DNA of 64,000 nucleotides. It comes from Owenia fusiformis. Its lineage: Eukaryota; Annelida; Polychaeta; Sabellida; Oweniidae. Numbering within the stretch: position 1 is the stretch's first letter; the number at the start of each line of letters is the position of its first letter. The notes under the pieces are model-generated. The model had not been told where the DNA came from. It searched no databases and saw only the letters and a program-made list of their open reading frames with translations. Where the stretch lies: positions 17,635,759-17,699,758 of the forward strand of contig CAIIXF020000009.1 of assembly GCA_903813345.2 (NCBI GenBank). The letters run 5' to 3'. Shown in pieces: positions 1 to 11,644 of the stretch. The position numbers and the translations under genes are program-made.

Positions 1-540
1 ACTGAAAAATATACTGAAATTTAAGGGCATATTTAAATGTAAATTTATACTGAAAAATATACTTAGATTTTGAATTACGATATCTTCCTGACTTTGACAT
101 CTATACCATGGATTTTGCTATACTCGGACAAATGAGGTTCTATGTTCATGTTATATATTAATTTTGATATCAATTAATTAATTTGCTCAAGCAATATGAG
201 TGAAAATCTCATGAAAAACTTATTTTTAAGACTGAGAAAATGTGTACCTTTAATGTTTTTGAATTTTACAACTTAATAAGGTAGAATGTATCTAGAAACC
301 TCAAAAGGTATGGAATACACATGTTATGTATGATCAGTTTTAAATAAAGAGTTTATCCCTCAGGAAATATGGGTATCCAAAACCTCCCAGTACATAACCC
401 TTATATATGCATTATATTTGATAGGTTTGATCGGGCTAAAAAGAAATTTATTGATGGAGAAAATGCAATCAGATATTATTATAGGATGCGTCTTAAATAA
501 TTTAATCCAAAAACATAACTTATTAAAAGGAAAACACTTG

Positions 541-838
541 ATTACAGTAAACCTAGCCTCTCTTAAATTTATCCTTAAATTTTCAGTGCATTTTTCAGTA
601 TATTTTTGCACTTAAATTTGTCCTTAAAATTCAGTTCATTTTTCAGTACATATTTATACTTAAATTTGTACTTAAAATTCAGTATATTTTTCAGTACATG
701 AATTTGTACTGAAAAATATACTGAAAAAAATTCAGTGCATTTTTCAGTACAAAAATATACTTAAATTTGTACTGAAACAAAACTAGTACATTTTTCAGTA
801 CATATTTGTACTGAAAACGCTCCTTTCAGTACAAATGC
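541..838. repeat. AT-rich degenerate repeat of a CAGTACA-type motif
   Basis: The motif TTTTTCAGTACA and its inverse ACTGAAAAATATAC recur many times here, mixed with copies of CTTAAATTTGTACTTAAA. The same words appear at the very start of the window (about 1-70). Short direct and inverted copies alternate, as in decayed MITE ends or a local amplification. There is no coding potential. The short ORFs crossing 360-615 are composition artefacts. Confidence 0.55.
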
Positions 839-922
839 TCTGCCCTAGTGATATTGTATGTCACCACCAGAAATCAGAGTAAATATGTTTTATATTCATA
901 TTCAGTCTTCAGGAGGTTAACA

Positions 923-1408
923 TTAAAGCAGAAATGAAATGGTATTTTTGACCTAAAGGAATCAATATAATTTTTTGATAAATGTATTTAGACATACTTT
1001 CTCATCAGTTTTGTGAAAATTATTTCACTCTAACGATCGTTATAGCTGCTTAAAGAGAGAATCAGATATAGTAAGCAGGCTAAACAAAAAATTGCTTCAA
1101 TTTTAGAATATTTTTTAATGACAAGATGTTTTGTTATTTGTTTCGACAACAATCATATGGTTGCCGTGATGTCGTGATTACCAAAGGAACCAATTAACCA
1201 AAACTATAAATTATATATGACGTTTCTAATCATGTGGGGGCCAATCTGATTGATCAGTTAATTTTATTACGTTATTTATGACCATTAACTGTTATCTATA
1301 TAACATTTCTTTAATGGCTATCGCAAGAACTCTACGTTGGGCTTACAATGAAGAAAATCACATTTTTGTAGCTGCAAGTTGAGAAAATCTATTTCAGTTG
1401 TCCTTTAA
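923..1408. mobile_element. TTAA-flanked MITE, copy 1
   Basis: This segment is closely similar, in the same orientation, to 28085-28603. Both copies begin TTAAAGCAGAxATGAAATGG and end CTATTTCAGTTGTCCTTTAA, so the ends form an imperfect inverted repeat of about 20 bp with TTAA at each boundary. TTAA targets are characteristic of piggyBac-type transposition (family knowledge). There is no ORF, so the element is non-autonomous. This copy lacks about 30 bp present in copy 2 (the ACGTGATC/CCCCACGTGG region). The family assignment is inference. Confidence 0.75.
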
Positions 1409-1448
1409 GTCCACTTTTGGTCTGTTAAACCCAGCTGTTATTTTCTAG

Positions 1449-4400
1449 ATCAGTAGGGTGCGACAGGAGACAGAGAGTATAGAGCGCAGTCTAAAGGAGC
1501 GTATACAACGTTTAGAGACGCAGCGTATAGAGGCAGATGAGGAACTTAGTCGCATGAGGCAAGCTGCTATGCAAGACAGATTACAGGCTGAAGAGAATCT
1601 CATTCAAGCGAAACATAGGATCAAAACAGAAGAGGTAATATTAATAAAGAGGCTTACTTTTTTATGAAACCTTTTATTTACATAGCATCTGAAATATGTC
1701 TGATGAATCAAGACATGTATGGTATGGGAAAACCAAGAACTTTCAACTGCAGTCTGGATGGCCCTTCAAACAAGTGTCCCTGGTGGCTTCAGAACAAGAT
1801 GTCATGAATGGATTGAATCCCAGCGACTCCATTAAACACCAGAGAGTACTTTGTACACTTCTTGGGACAATATATGTGACTATGAGAAGTAATAGCATTT
1901 ATAATGCAGATAAGCAGATAAGAGGAATGGCATATACAGTATGATTCACTCACAAGTTTGCCTATTATTCTGTTGTTTTTTTTCTTTTGAATAGTATGAC
2001 ATCAAAATCAAAATCCCCTGCCTGCTCAAAAGTCATGCTACTATAGTAATGGTTATTGTTGACCATCATTGAAAACCATTGAAATAGGAGCATTTTTCTG
2101 CAAACCCATTGAACGACCTGGTATTTATTGAATTCAATTTTAGTGATTAATTTAGGACTCCAATGTCTATATGCAGTCAGTTTGCGCATCTTTAATGCCA
2201 AAAATGAAAACATTTTCTTGATCTCTTTTTATTTGACACACTCATGTTGATCTATCGAGACATTTTTGGCAATATCATTATATACAATGGAATAATAATA
2301 TTTTCCCACTGATTCATTCATACTATACAAAGTTATTTCATTTTTTTCTCAAGATCCGGACTGTGAATCTGAATTGTGCAATTTTTTTATTTAAAAAATG
2401 CATTTTCTCTTTGAAACCCATGTTAAATTAAATATTTTTCTAGAAGTAACCAAACAGTCAATCTTTCTAATTTTCACATATTTTGTTATACGAGGGGGGA
2501 TTCATAAGTAGTGGGACTTTTCTGAGGCAGCAAGTCCCTGTGTACATATCTTAACCTTTGGCACATGAACGGACTAGGATATACGGCATTGTTTGGTGAA
2601 ATTTCAATTTAATTCAATTTGTTCCCTAGCAACAACGGTTGCTATGGTAACCAAAAGTAGGGATTAACGGAGCAGTTAAAAAATGAAGGGCTTGATCAAC
2701 ATGAATATGCTCATAAATACCTCAAAATGACAGTTATTTTCAAATATTTGGTTTCATATTGTCTCAAGCCTTGTAGTCATGACAACTGTAACATGAATTA
2801 CATCATCATGCTATTGTGATGTCACACAAAGCAGTGACGCCAGGACACTGTCATTTTTAGTCCTTCTTGGATGGAGCAAAATTTGATTAAAATAGCAATG
2901 AAAAAGCAAGAATCACGTATAAACATCCGTGCTGTGATTAAATTTAATGCTTTGAAGAAGTTTTCAGTATTAGAGACCTATAGAGGTTTGTTGGAAGTCC
3001 ATGGAAAAGAAGAAGTAAATAAAAAGATCTACAGTACATGGGTGGTATTCTGTATATGTATTCTGAATATGCTGTGAGAGCCGAGATGACCAATCTTGGA
3101 AAATATGGTTTTGAGGGTGCATACCTAGAATGGTTGAGGAGATGCCAAAAATGCATTGATTGTCATGGCGAATACTTTGAGAAATAGTGAGATTGCACCA
3201 GAAGGATAAGGAATCAATAGTCTTGCACAGAATTGATGTGCTCCACAAAAAGACTCGCTAGAAGTAACGGATTAGATCACATCCTGAATATCGGTTGAGA
3301 CTTGTATATTTAACTAGCAATTAGTGACAAACAATGTGCTCCGTGGACCATGTTGTGACGTCATGATTGGAACTCTCACTTTACTGAACTTGGGTGTAAC
3401 TTTTTGAAATTTTCACACAATGATTATCACATGTTTGTGGTTCTGTGTTCCAAGTTTGAATAAAATCTGGTTGATATAAGTGAAGTTATAGCATTCGTCC
3501 TACTACTTATGAATCCCCCCTCATACATCAGTATATCTTCAATCTAGATTTTTTTCATGAAAATCTGAATTGTAGAAAAAAGTCGATCGACAGTGAAGTT
3601 CTACCTTAAAAACTCTTTATGTGTTATTATTATATGTAGTGACATTAATGGTCAACACTATTGTCCTTGGTTCTACAAAATGTCCTTGCCTATTCAGTAG
3701 AGAATGGGGGGGTTCAAGGTTGGTTGAAAAAGTAAAATTGAGGGTTCATGAATATAACAGAGGGATTGATTAGCCCTTTCTGTTCCACTCATCGTCTACT
3801 CTCCATCTCTGCATCTATTACTCATCTTTCATCACTCTTATTTTTGGCTTTGAAATACTTCTAAATTCTATTGTCTGCCATTGCTAGTTTATAGTTGACA
3901 TCCTCTAGGCTTAATTTTTATGTCACCACCAGAAGTGTTCTGGTCTCCCAACTTTTTAGTGGACAGCATTCAACAGTTGATGTTTTGTGGTTGGTGTTCG
4001 GCATTTGGCGTCTGTAACAAATGTAACAAATTGCAGGTGATGACATTTTGAATATTAATGCCTTTAGGTTTTGTTATGTCACCAACAAGATAATGGATAT
4101 TCTCAACATTTTGGCATCTGTAACAAATTGTTACACTTTTTTGTAATTGCAACTATGTTGTTACATTCTGTCAATTATTAATGCCCTGTGTAATATATTT
4201 ATTGAACATACTTAAGGAACACAAATGTAGGCAGTATGAAGACAAACTGAGGGCTACACAGGTGTCTAAGGAAGACCTGAGCAAACATAGTGACCACCAG
4301 GCCACACTCATAACAGACCTACAATCAAAGACTACAACACAGATCCTGGAGATTGAAAACCTCAAACGCAAGATTGATACTTTAAATCAGGTGAATGAAA

Positions 4401-6017
4401 TATATTTATTTCAAAATCTATAGACAGTAGACAAGCATGTACCAGGTATTTCTGAGGAATATTCCCAATCCAATTAACACAACGACAAATTTGTCTGGAT
4501 CCACTTTATATGAGGAATGCACCAATTTTGAAAATGACTGCCATATAATATGAATATGTCTGCCACTTAACAATGTGTTTTAAGTTTTCATTTTCATTGT
4601 TTAGTTTCACACTGCAATACTTGTGTTTCACCATTGGTTGAGATGTCAGAGTTTGTTTCAATATAATTAGTATTCTTTTCTAATGTTCTCTGTCTTTTTA
4701 ATCTCCCTTTGGCCATTGTGCTTACATATTATATTTCTCTACTTCAGCAAGTGTCAGGTAAAGACAATGAGATCCAAGAAGTGGTGGGCAAAGTGAGGCT
4801 GGAGGTGGACCAGGAGAGAAAGAAGGTGGAGAGTGAGAGACAGCAGCAGGAAGAGTTGAAGGAGAGAGTCATCAAGCTGCGCAGGGAAATAACAGGTGAC
4901 AATTGGCTTATGTGGTAATATCAGGTGTCCCAATCGCTTTTTGACAAGTATTTTCTCAATTGATTAACTTTAATGAAAATTTGTACAAAGTAGCCCATGA
5001 ATATTTTCAGCAAGTTGTTAAAATATTAGAAAGATTGTGTATTATGCGAGTAGTAAGAAATTCAAGATAGCATGTCAGATTCAATACTGGAGCAACACAA
5101 TGAGAATTTCATAGCGTTGACAAGTTATTTCTCAGCAATAGATAAACCAAATTCTTTGAAAACTTAAACTTGAGATACTTCAGAGTATCCCCAGCTGGTG
5201 CTATGAATATCTAACAGATTGGGTACATATTATGTGAGCATTGTTGAATTAAAGACTGTATGGTGCGGTATGTCAAAATAACCAATTTCAATCAAAGTCA
5301 CTTACGCAAAGTCACTTACTCGTATTAATCCATTTTCAAGCAAAAATACTTTTCTGTATTTATTCTAACAATATCACCTCCAATAAATTTTGAGAATGAA
5401 TGGATTTGGGATATTTGGGAACAATAAAACAAATTAATTAAAACACACAGACAATCTAAATTGACTAATTGACGGATGCTATCACCACCTGATAGCTGAC
5501 ACAAACACTATGAAGGTCTCATCACAGAACTCCGGTATGGGAATCTTTGACATGCTATTTTGAATTTCTTAGTATTCACAGAATAATTACTGGATCTTTT
5601 TTATAATTTTACAACTTGCTAAAGATACTTCTGGGGTACTTTGTACAATTTTTCAGTGAATTCTATTGATCAATTGCCGAGAAAATACTTCATTCAAATG
5701 ATCACATTTTGAAGCCCAATAAACTAATAAAGAAATGGATTTTTCTGTTCCTACATAAAAAGGAAAATGTTCTAGTGCATCTCAATATAGAAAATAACAA
5801 TTTGAACTAAATTAATTTTTATGTTCCAGATTTGGAAAGCAGACATGAAGCAGATATACAAGACAAAGAAAAAGAGACTCAAATATTACGTGATAAGTTA
5901 CGTCAACGTGATAATGAACTGATGCACATACGTGAAGATGAGGCACGTAGGGCATCCATGTTGCAATCTGCTGTCATGGCGTATGTCAGTGGATCACCTG
6001 TTGCAACTCCTCGATAA
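1449..6017 (+). CDS. Coiled-coil protein, C-terminal exons only (gene starts left of window)
   Basis: Four exons join in frame: 1449-1634, 4217-4390, 4748-4895 and 5830-6017. Junction phases are 0, 0 and 1. Acceptors are TTTTCTAG, CTTAAG, TACTTCAG and TTCCAG; donors are GTAATA, GTGAAT and GTGACA. They encode about 231 residues, nearly all charged heptad-type coiled coil rich in E, K, R and Q (for example SIERSLKERIQRLETQRIEA). The protein ends in a short non-coil tail, MLQSAVMAYVSGSP, followed by TPR and a TAA stop. This resembles the C-terminal rods of centrosomal or ciliary coiled-coil proteins, but I cannot name the orthologue; coiled-coil composition makes such matches unreliable. The acceptor at 4217 has a weak pyrimidine tract, and a further exon between 1634 and 4217 cannot be excluded. 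The gene is tail-to-tail with the ZCCHC7-like gene. Confidence 0.8.
2491..3523 (+). mobile_element. Mariner-like element, internally deleted, copy 1
   Basis: The inverted termini are CGAGGGGGGATTCATAAGTA at 2491 and the reverse complement TACTTATGAATCCCCCCTCA at 3523. Both are flanked by TA, the Tc1/mariner target. Inside, from 2871, is a reading frame MEQNLIKIAMKKQ...IRAVIKFNALKK...LETYRGLLEVHGKEEV that resembles the N-terminal helix-turn-helix of mariner transposases. It then breaks at a shift near 3040. No DDD/DDE catalytic core remains, so the copy is inactive. The same family lies inverted at 24559-25987. It sits in an intron of the coiled-coil gene. Confidence 0.85.
2871..3077 (+). pseudogene. 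Mariner transposase N-terminal HTH remnant
   Basis: The frame reads about 60 residues of transposase-like DNA-binding sequence ending KEEVNKKIYSTW. The equivalent region of the second copy reads KEEVKKSTVYR, which is closer to the expected helix-turn-helix end, so this copy carries small indels. The rest of the transposase is missing. It has no function of its own. Confidence 0.65.
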
Positions 6018-7187
6018 TAGATGACTTGATATATAAATGGAAGTTGTTTTGTTTGGCCAAGAATACCATTATTTAATATGTAATAGACTCACAGGACTCA
6101 CAGTTACTTCACTTCTAAATTCATCAATTTTCCAATTGGAAATGTAAAACAATGCAACAAGATGAGCTTGTTGACACGCTTGTTGTGATTTAACCCTACA
6201 ATTGTGATCCTTGAAAGAGGAGATCAAGATTTTTTAAACATTGTTTTAATTGGGATTTAGCATGACTTTTTTCAGAAAACTTAATTCTTTTGAAAATAAT
6301 GGTTTTATGTTCAAATCTTAGCTCCTCTAGAATCTCATTGAAAAAAATGATGTCGTTAAGAATTCAAACCTACACACCAAAAAACATGGCAGGTCCATAA
6401 GAGTTAATCCCACAAATTTGCTTTCTTAAACCAGTTGATCTCTGCCACTGGGACCAGGACACTAGTTTTAAATATGATAGAACTTAATGTACTGTATGAA
6501 TAATATAATCTGAAAATGTAGTGATAATTACACACTTACTGTAGGTATGGTGCTTTTTATTATATTTATTAATTCCAACTTGTTCTTGAAGCAGACTCAC
6601 ACTTATATTATATTATTACTTATATTAGGTCAAATGATTTTAAAATATAGAAAGCCTACAGGAGTTTAAGATTAAAATATTAGAATATTTAATAAATTAA
6701 ATGAAAATAAATATGTGAATGTTTCGTTACAGTATGTCTATAAATATGACCTCTGATTTCTTAGTTTGATGTTTGATAGATTGGAATAAGTTGGAATACA
6801 ATAATCTCAGTTGGCCATAAGCAAATGTTACCAGAACTAATGTTCATTTGTTCATCTCCACCAAAATTAAGAACTGTATAACTAAAACAAACACCGATCT
6901 TTGTTTACATTTTTTATTATGTTACTCCCATGTTTCTCATTCTTTAATTGATTAAGCTATGCATCACCTGGTTGGACCACAAATATCAACATAGCTGACA
7001 CAAATTATAAATCAATTGAATGTCACTTCTGAATGGCATTGTCATCATTTAAAGGTCATTATTATTCAAAAATGTTACTTTTTATCAACACTTAAACATG
7101 TCCCATGATGTACATCCAGTTGTCCATGTTGAATTTATGAATATGTCATTATTATTTTTTCCTTCCTCTACCTCTACCTATGAGCAG

Positions 7188-7381
7188 TGCGGAAGCCTCT
7201 ATTAGATACTGTAACTTTAAAACCTCCTCTACCTGTAAGTACATCAAACAATCAACATCAACTTCAAGCAATCAAAGAAACTGTGTTCCATACAATCAAG
7301 GAGATATATGCACAAATATTAATAGAGAACTTCTTAACAACAATGACCTGTTCTCCAGCTGCTAGAATCATTGACAGATGA
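7188..7381 (+). CDS. Candidate alternative terminal exon (unproven)
   Basis: A strong pyrimidine tract and acceptor (CCTTCCTCTACCTCTACCTATGAGCAG) precede a 194-nt open frame reading RKPLLDTVTLKPPLP and ending ARIIDR, then a TGA stop. To be translated this way it needs an upstream exon ending in phase 1. Exon 4748-4895 of the coiled-coil gene ends in exactly that phase, so it could be an alternative last exon in place of 5830-6017. An internal GTAAGT at about 7235 could instead make it an internal exon. No homology is recognised and a chance ORF is quite possible. Confidence 0.25.
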
Positions 7382-9312
7382 ACAGGTGTAATTCACCTCA
7401 AATATTTGTTTTGATATTTATGCTACAAATGACTACAAATAAGTAAATCTTATGAATGGCATCATACTATTGAGTGGTGAATACACCTTATTTCTTGGTC
7501 TTAAGTATGATGATATTATTCATACCTTGATTTTTCTTGTTTTGTTTTCCTTTATTCTGGAACAATCCCGTATTTGACTGCTGCAGGTTTGTATCATGCT
7601 CTGCAATGTAGAATTACATGAATGCATTACAACTAATAAACGTGATCAATTTTAGTCATTCTGCCACTTTAAGTACTAACATTAGCAGTGATCTTACAAG
7701 CATCGAGGTAGAGTTGTAATGTTCAACATTGGTCATAGACTTACAGATATTATAATTTATTTAAGACATTAAGCAAAAAGATTCAATGGCGGCTAAGACT
7801 AGACGATACTTTTATGTCAGTCCGAGTCTTCAACAAACCACTGCGGCGGGCAAATCTTAGTCTTAGCTTTCACCGGAGGCATGGCCATGTCGATTTTATG
7901 CGATCTGTTCTTGTAAAAGGATAAGTATCGCAATGGTGAACTGAATTCAACAATGCTTTTCTCTTAAATCAATAATTGAAAACATTTTGTAAAAAAACAC
8001 AGTCCTTTATGTAGTCAGCGCCTGCATTAGGTTAGAAAAGGACAGGTGGCGGTAAACCCCTCTTTTAGCCCCCCTACAAAACAAGTATATATTGACATGG
8101 AGTTGAAGAGGAAGTATGACTCATTACTTAAAATGTGATTTCTGAGAATTTAGACATTTGACCTTGACATTAGGGTGGTTTAAAGGTCAACTTTGAAAGA
8201 TGCTATTTTTGTCAAAGTTTGAATGTTATTATTCCAAGAAATGAGAGCATTTGGCTTTATTTTGATTGTGACTGATAAAAAGACATGTGAATAGAAATAA
8301 AAAGTTTTTTTAATAAATTATCACGGGCAATTACCTGGAAATCTTGAGAATAAATACCGATATGGGCATTTTTAGGGGGACTGAATTTTCTTGTTTCAAA
8401 AATGAATGTTCTTGTTGCCTTTTGAGACTCTAACAGTATCCTAAGCATGTTTTAAGAGTTGGGATGTGATTATTATTTTAAATGCCCATGGGCAATTAGG
8501 ATAAAATGACTGAAATTAAATGCACACAAGGGCACTTCAAAAAGAATGGATTTTCTTTTTTCAATTGCTTCTCGCCAGTTTTCTAAACATGTTTGCCATA
8601 TTCTAAATAGTTATAGGGTCACTTTTACTAAATGCCCATTGGCATTTGGCATTTTATTTGGCATTTGAAATTAAAATGTTTAAATGTACACTTACTTTTA
8701 AAGTTATTTGCCAATTTGCAGTTCCCATATTTGAAACACAAATAATTCAGAGAAATCCTCTCTCAATATATATCATAAAATATAAGGCAGCATAATGTAT
8801 GGATGGCATGACACTCAAAGGATTGCCTAAAATAATTTCTACTTATTCCCTATTTAGAAAAACATTTAGGCCATTCAAAGATTTTCTTATAATAATGTCA
8901 CTAAATTCTATGTTTTCAGAAAAAACAAAATGTCCCCATGTACTCTCTACTTGTAATGTATATAAATGACAAAGGGAATTGTGATCTTGGATTATATTGT
9001 AGCGAAATGAGTTCCAAGATTTTGATTAAATACTACATGTATGTAAACTTCATTAACAAGGTCATCTGAACTCAAGAGGTGTGTTACTTGCTTTGGCACA
9101 ATGTGTTATTGCATTTTCACTCTTAAATAATATATAAAACCCTTTAAATAAATGAAGGTTTTGTAGTTTTTAATATAAGGCTCTTCATCAGAATGCCAAC
9201 ATATAATTAATTTTGGATGGCCTAATCTGTACATGCAGTTATGTAGTGTACATGTATGCCCAGGTTAGCAGCCATATTGAAAACATAAACCAGTCAGGCT
9301 TATTTTCATCAC

Positions 9313-9443
9313 AAAAGTTAAGTTTTAGTGGTGAGCCCAAACTCCCACAAAAATGATATTTGCAGAGAAGCTACTTTACAGTCTCTGCATGATACAGTTT
9401 CAATATATTTTTTGTGGGAGTGTGGGCTGACAGTTAACTTTTC
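9313..9443. repeat. Short hairpin-forming inverted repeat (MITE-like)
   Basis: The left arm AAAAGTTAAG...GTGAGCCCAAACTCCCAC pairs with the right arm GTGGGAGTGTGGGCTGAC...TTAACTTTT around a loop of about 70 bp. It could be a small foldback element. No clear target-site duplication was found. Confidence 0.55.
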
Positions 9444-11057
9444 AATGAAAGGGAATGAGCACCATGCTAAAACTTGATAACAAAGTGAACGAAAAATGAC
9501 AATGTTTTCTAGATTTGCATAGGTAAACTACATATATCGCTAGATTTTGTCAATTTTCTTCTCCGAATACGTGTATGCCACATGTTCCATATATTAAATT
9601 CTATATAATCATAAGTTTTGATATTATTTTGATGGTAAACATAATGTGAACCCATATTCAGACAGCCTTGTGATAGGGGTTCTTACTGCCAATTTTTCAA
9701 AGAAACGGAGAACTTATGCCACTTTTTGAAATCGCACATCTCAAGAAGAAAGGTTTATCTACAACTTGCAATTAGTTTTAAAAGTAAATGGAAGAATGAG
9801 TTTTTCAGAAAAAGTCTAAGTGGACCAATAGTCTGTTAAATGGACCTGTTCTTTGTGAGTCCCAAGGACGCAATTTAAAAAAAAAAGTGTGTCCTTTGAA
9901 AAAAAAAGTGTGTCCCCTATTTCTAGCCTGTTTTGAGGTATAACTTTATTTTAAAAGCATTTTTTACCAAAACACCTTTCAGTTTTTGATTTCTTGCCGC
10001 GAATTTAAAACAGAAGTAAACGTTAAGTACGGACTGAATAAATGCATGTTCGTTCATTCGACAATGAATACATTTTATTTCATGAATAACCTAATATTTG
10101 TTTCTGAATAGGAAAAACTGTGGCGTGTCATGGTTTCAAATCTAAAAATAAGCAAAGTCGAAAAAATTCAAAAGAATCATGATTATTTGTAAATATTCAA
10201 CATGTTGAGCCTCATATACGATTCAAATAAAGGTGAGAGGTCATAATTATTTTTTTTTGCTAGGTATCGCTGTAAACACATTGTAGTATTGACCTAAAAA
10301 AAATTTGCGTCCAAAAAACGGAAATATTTTCAATTTTTGTGTCCTCCAAATTATTTTTGAGTCCTTAACATGTACGGGACGCCATTAATGCAAGCCCTGA
10401 TAGTGTTGACTGATTGGCAACATATAACTGTTTTTGTTAACATTTTTTGTCTTTAATGCAATTGTTTTTTGTTCCTTTCTACCAATTCTTGAGAATGAAA
10501 TAAAATGTCTCTCCAAACCTTGTTGGAACAAAATAGCATATTCAAAATTTTCTTAGACATCTCAATATTACAGTTATACAAAGAAAATTTTGGTTGATTT
10601 AACAAAAAGTATGCAAAAATATTGAGAGACCTAAACACGTTGTGTTTATGTCGTTTTGTTCCAATGAGGTTCGGACAGATGTTTCATTTTATTCCGAACA
10701 TATGATACCAAGAACAAAAGAAGTGTCTGATGTGTTTTCTAAAACAGTATAGAGAAAAGTATATATATATTTCAAATTATAATCTTATCATCCAAAAGAT
10801 GACCATTAAATTGACGATGTGTAAAATTTTCAGAATGTTTTGATGAGTGGTTTAAGAGAAACACGTGTTCAAAACAATTTGATCGTAAAATGTGGGAACC
10901 AATATTTTAAAATGCATGTCAACTTTTTCATTACAGTCTTAAATTTATTTGTTGAAAACAAAATTGACAAATCCGTTGAGAATATGAAAAAAAACTGAAG
11001 AAACATCATTCAATTTTTTCCAAACTTAAAAGAGTTTGGGTTTACATCTCAAACAAA

Positions 11058-11644
11058 CTACTTACTCTCATTTTGAATTTTCTGTTGCTTGTTTTTATGT
11101 TTTCTTGCGTTTTTATCCCACCATTCAGTGCCATGTTCATCATTGAAAGCAGACTTTCCATTCTGTTTGTTCTGTTTTCTATTACCTTCCCACCAGGCCA
11201 TCTTTTTCTGTTTACATTTTCCAACTTTTCTAGCATTAGATTCTTGCTTGTCCTCCTGTATTCGTATAGTTAAATTTTCCTGCATTCTGCTGTGCTTAAA
11301 ATCTGAACTCTGTTTTTTACCTCGGGGAAAATCACCAGAAGCGTGTTGCTTTAAAGCTATATGTTCAGCATAATGCTGATTAGCTCTTTCAAGCTCCTTT
11401 TCTTTGCGCATTTGTTTCTTACTTTTGGTTTTTGTCACTTTAGTTTGTAATCTTTCACTGACATTTTGAGCAAAGCTGGCCCATTTCTTGTTGACTTGAA
11501 CGGACATCAAGTTTTGTGGTTCTTTCTGATTTTTGGCTTTAAATCTTTTTTTAGGTGGTTCATGAGTATTATCATGTTCACCAAATGTTATATGGTGTTT
11601 CTTATGAGGTGGCCCCTGTTCATGTTCAGAACAGTCAAACAAAC
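11058..11644 (-). CDS. ZCCHC7: ZCCHC7 last coding exon: basic C-terminus
   Basis: The acceptor CTCTTGCAG leads into a Lys/Arg/Gln-rich frame of about 195 residues (for example KTKSKKQMRKEKELERANQ) ending SK and TAG at 11058. A perfect donor-like ATGAGA|GTAAGT overlaps the final codons at 11066/11065. A downstream exon with a different C-terminus is therefore possible, but none was recognised. Confidence 0.85.

Larger units (their letters stand above)
6018..11057. other. Spacer between convergent genes; 3' UTRs and decayed repeats
   Basis: This 5-kb stretch separates the stop of the coiled-coil gene (+) from the stop of the ZCCHC7-like gene (-). AATAAA-type signals occur near 6685-6710 (+), and the complement of AATAAA lies near 10944 (-). 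These are candidate polyadenylation signals for the two genes. Apart from the candidate exon at 7188 and the hairpin at 9313, I see only AT-rich sequence, for example repeated ATGCCCAT words at 8360-8650 and homopolymer A with GTGTGTCC near 9880-9915. No convincing gene is present. Confidence 0.5.
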
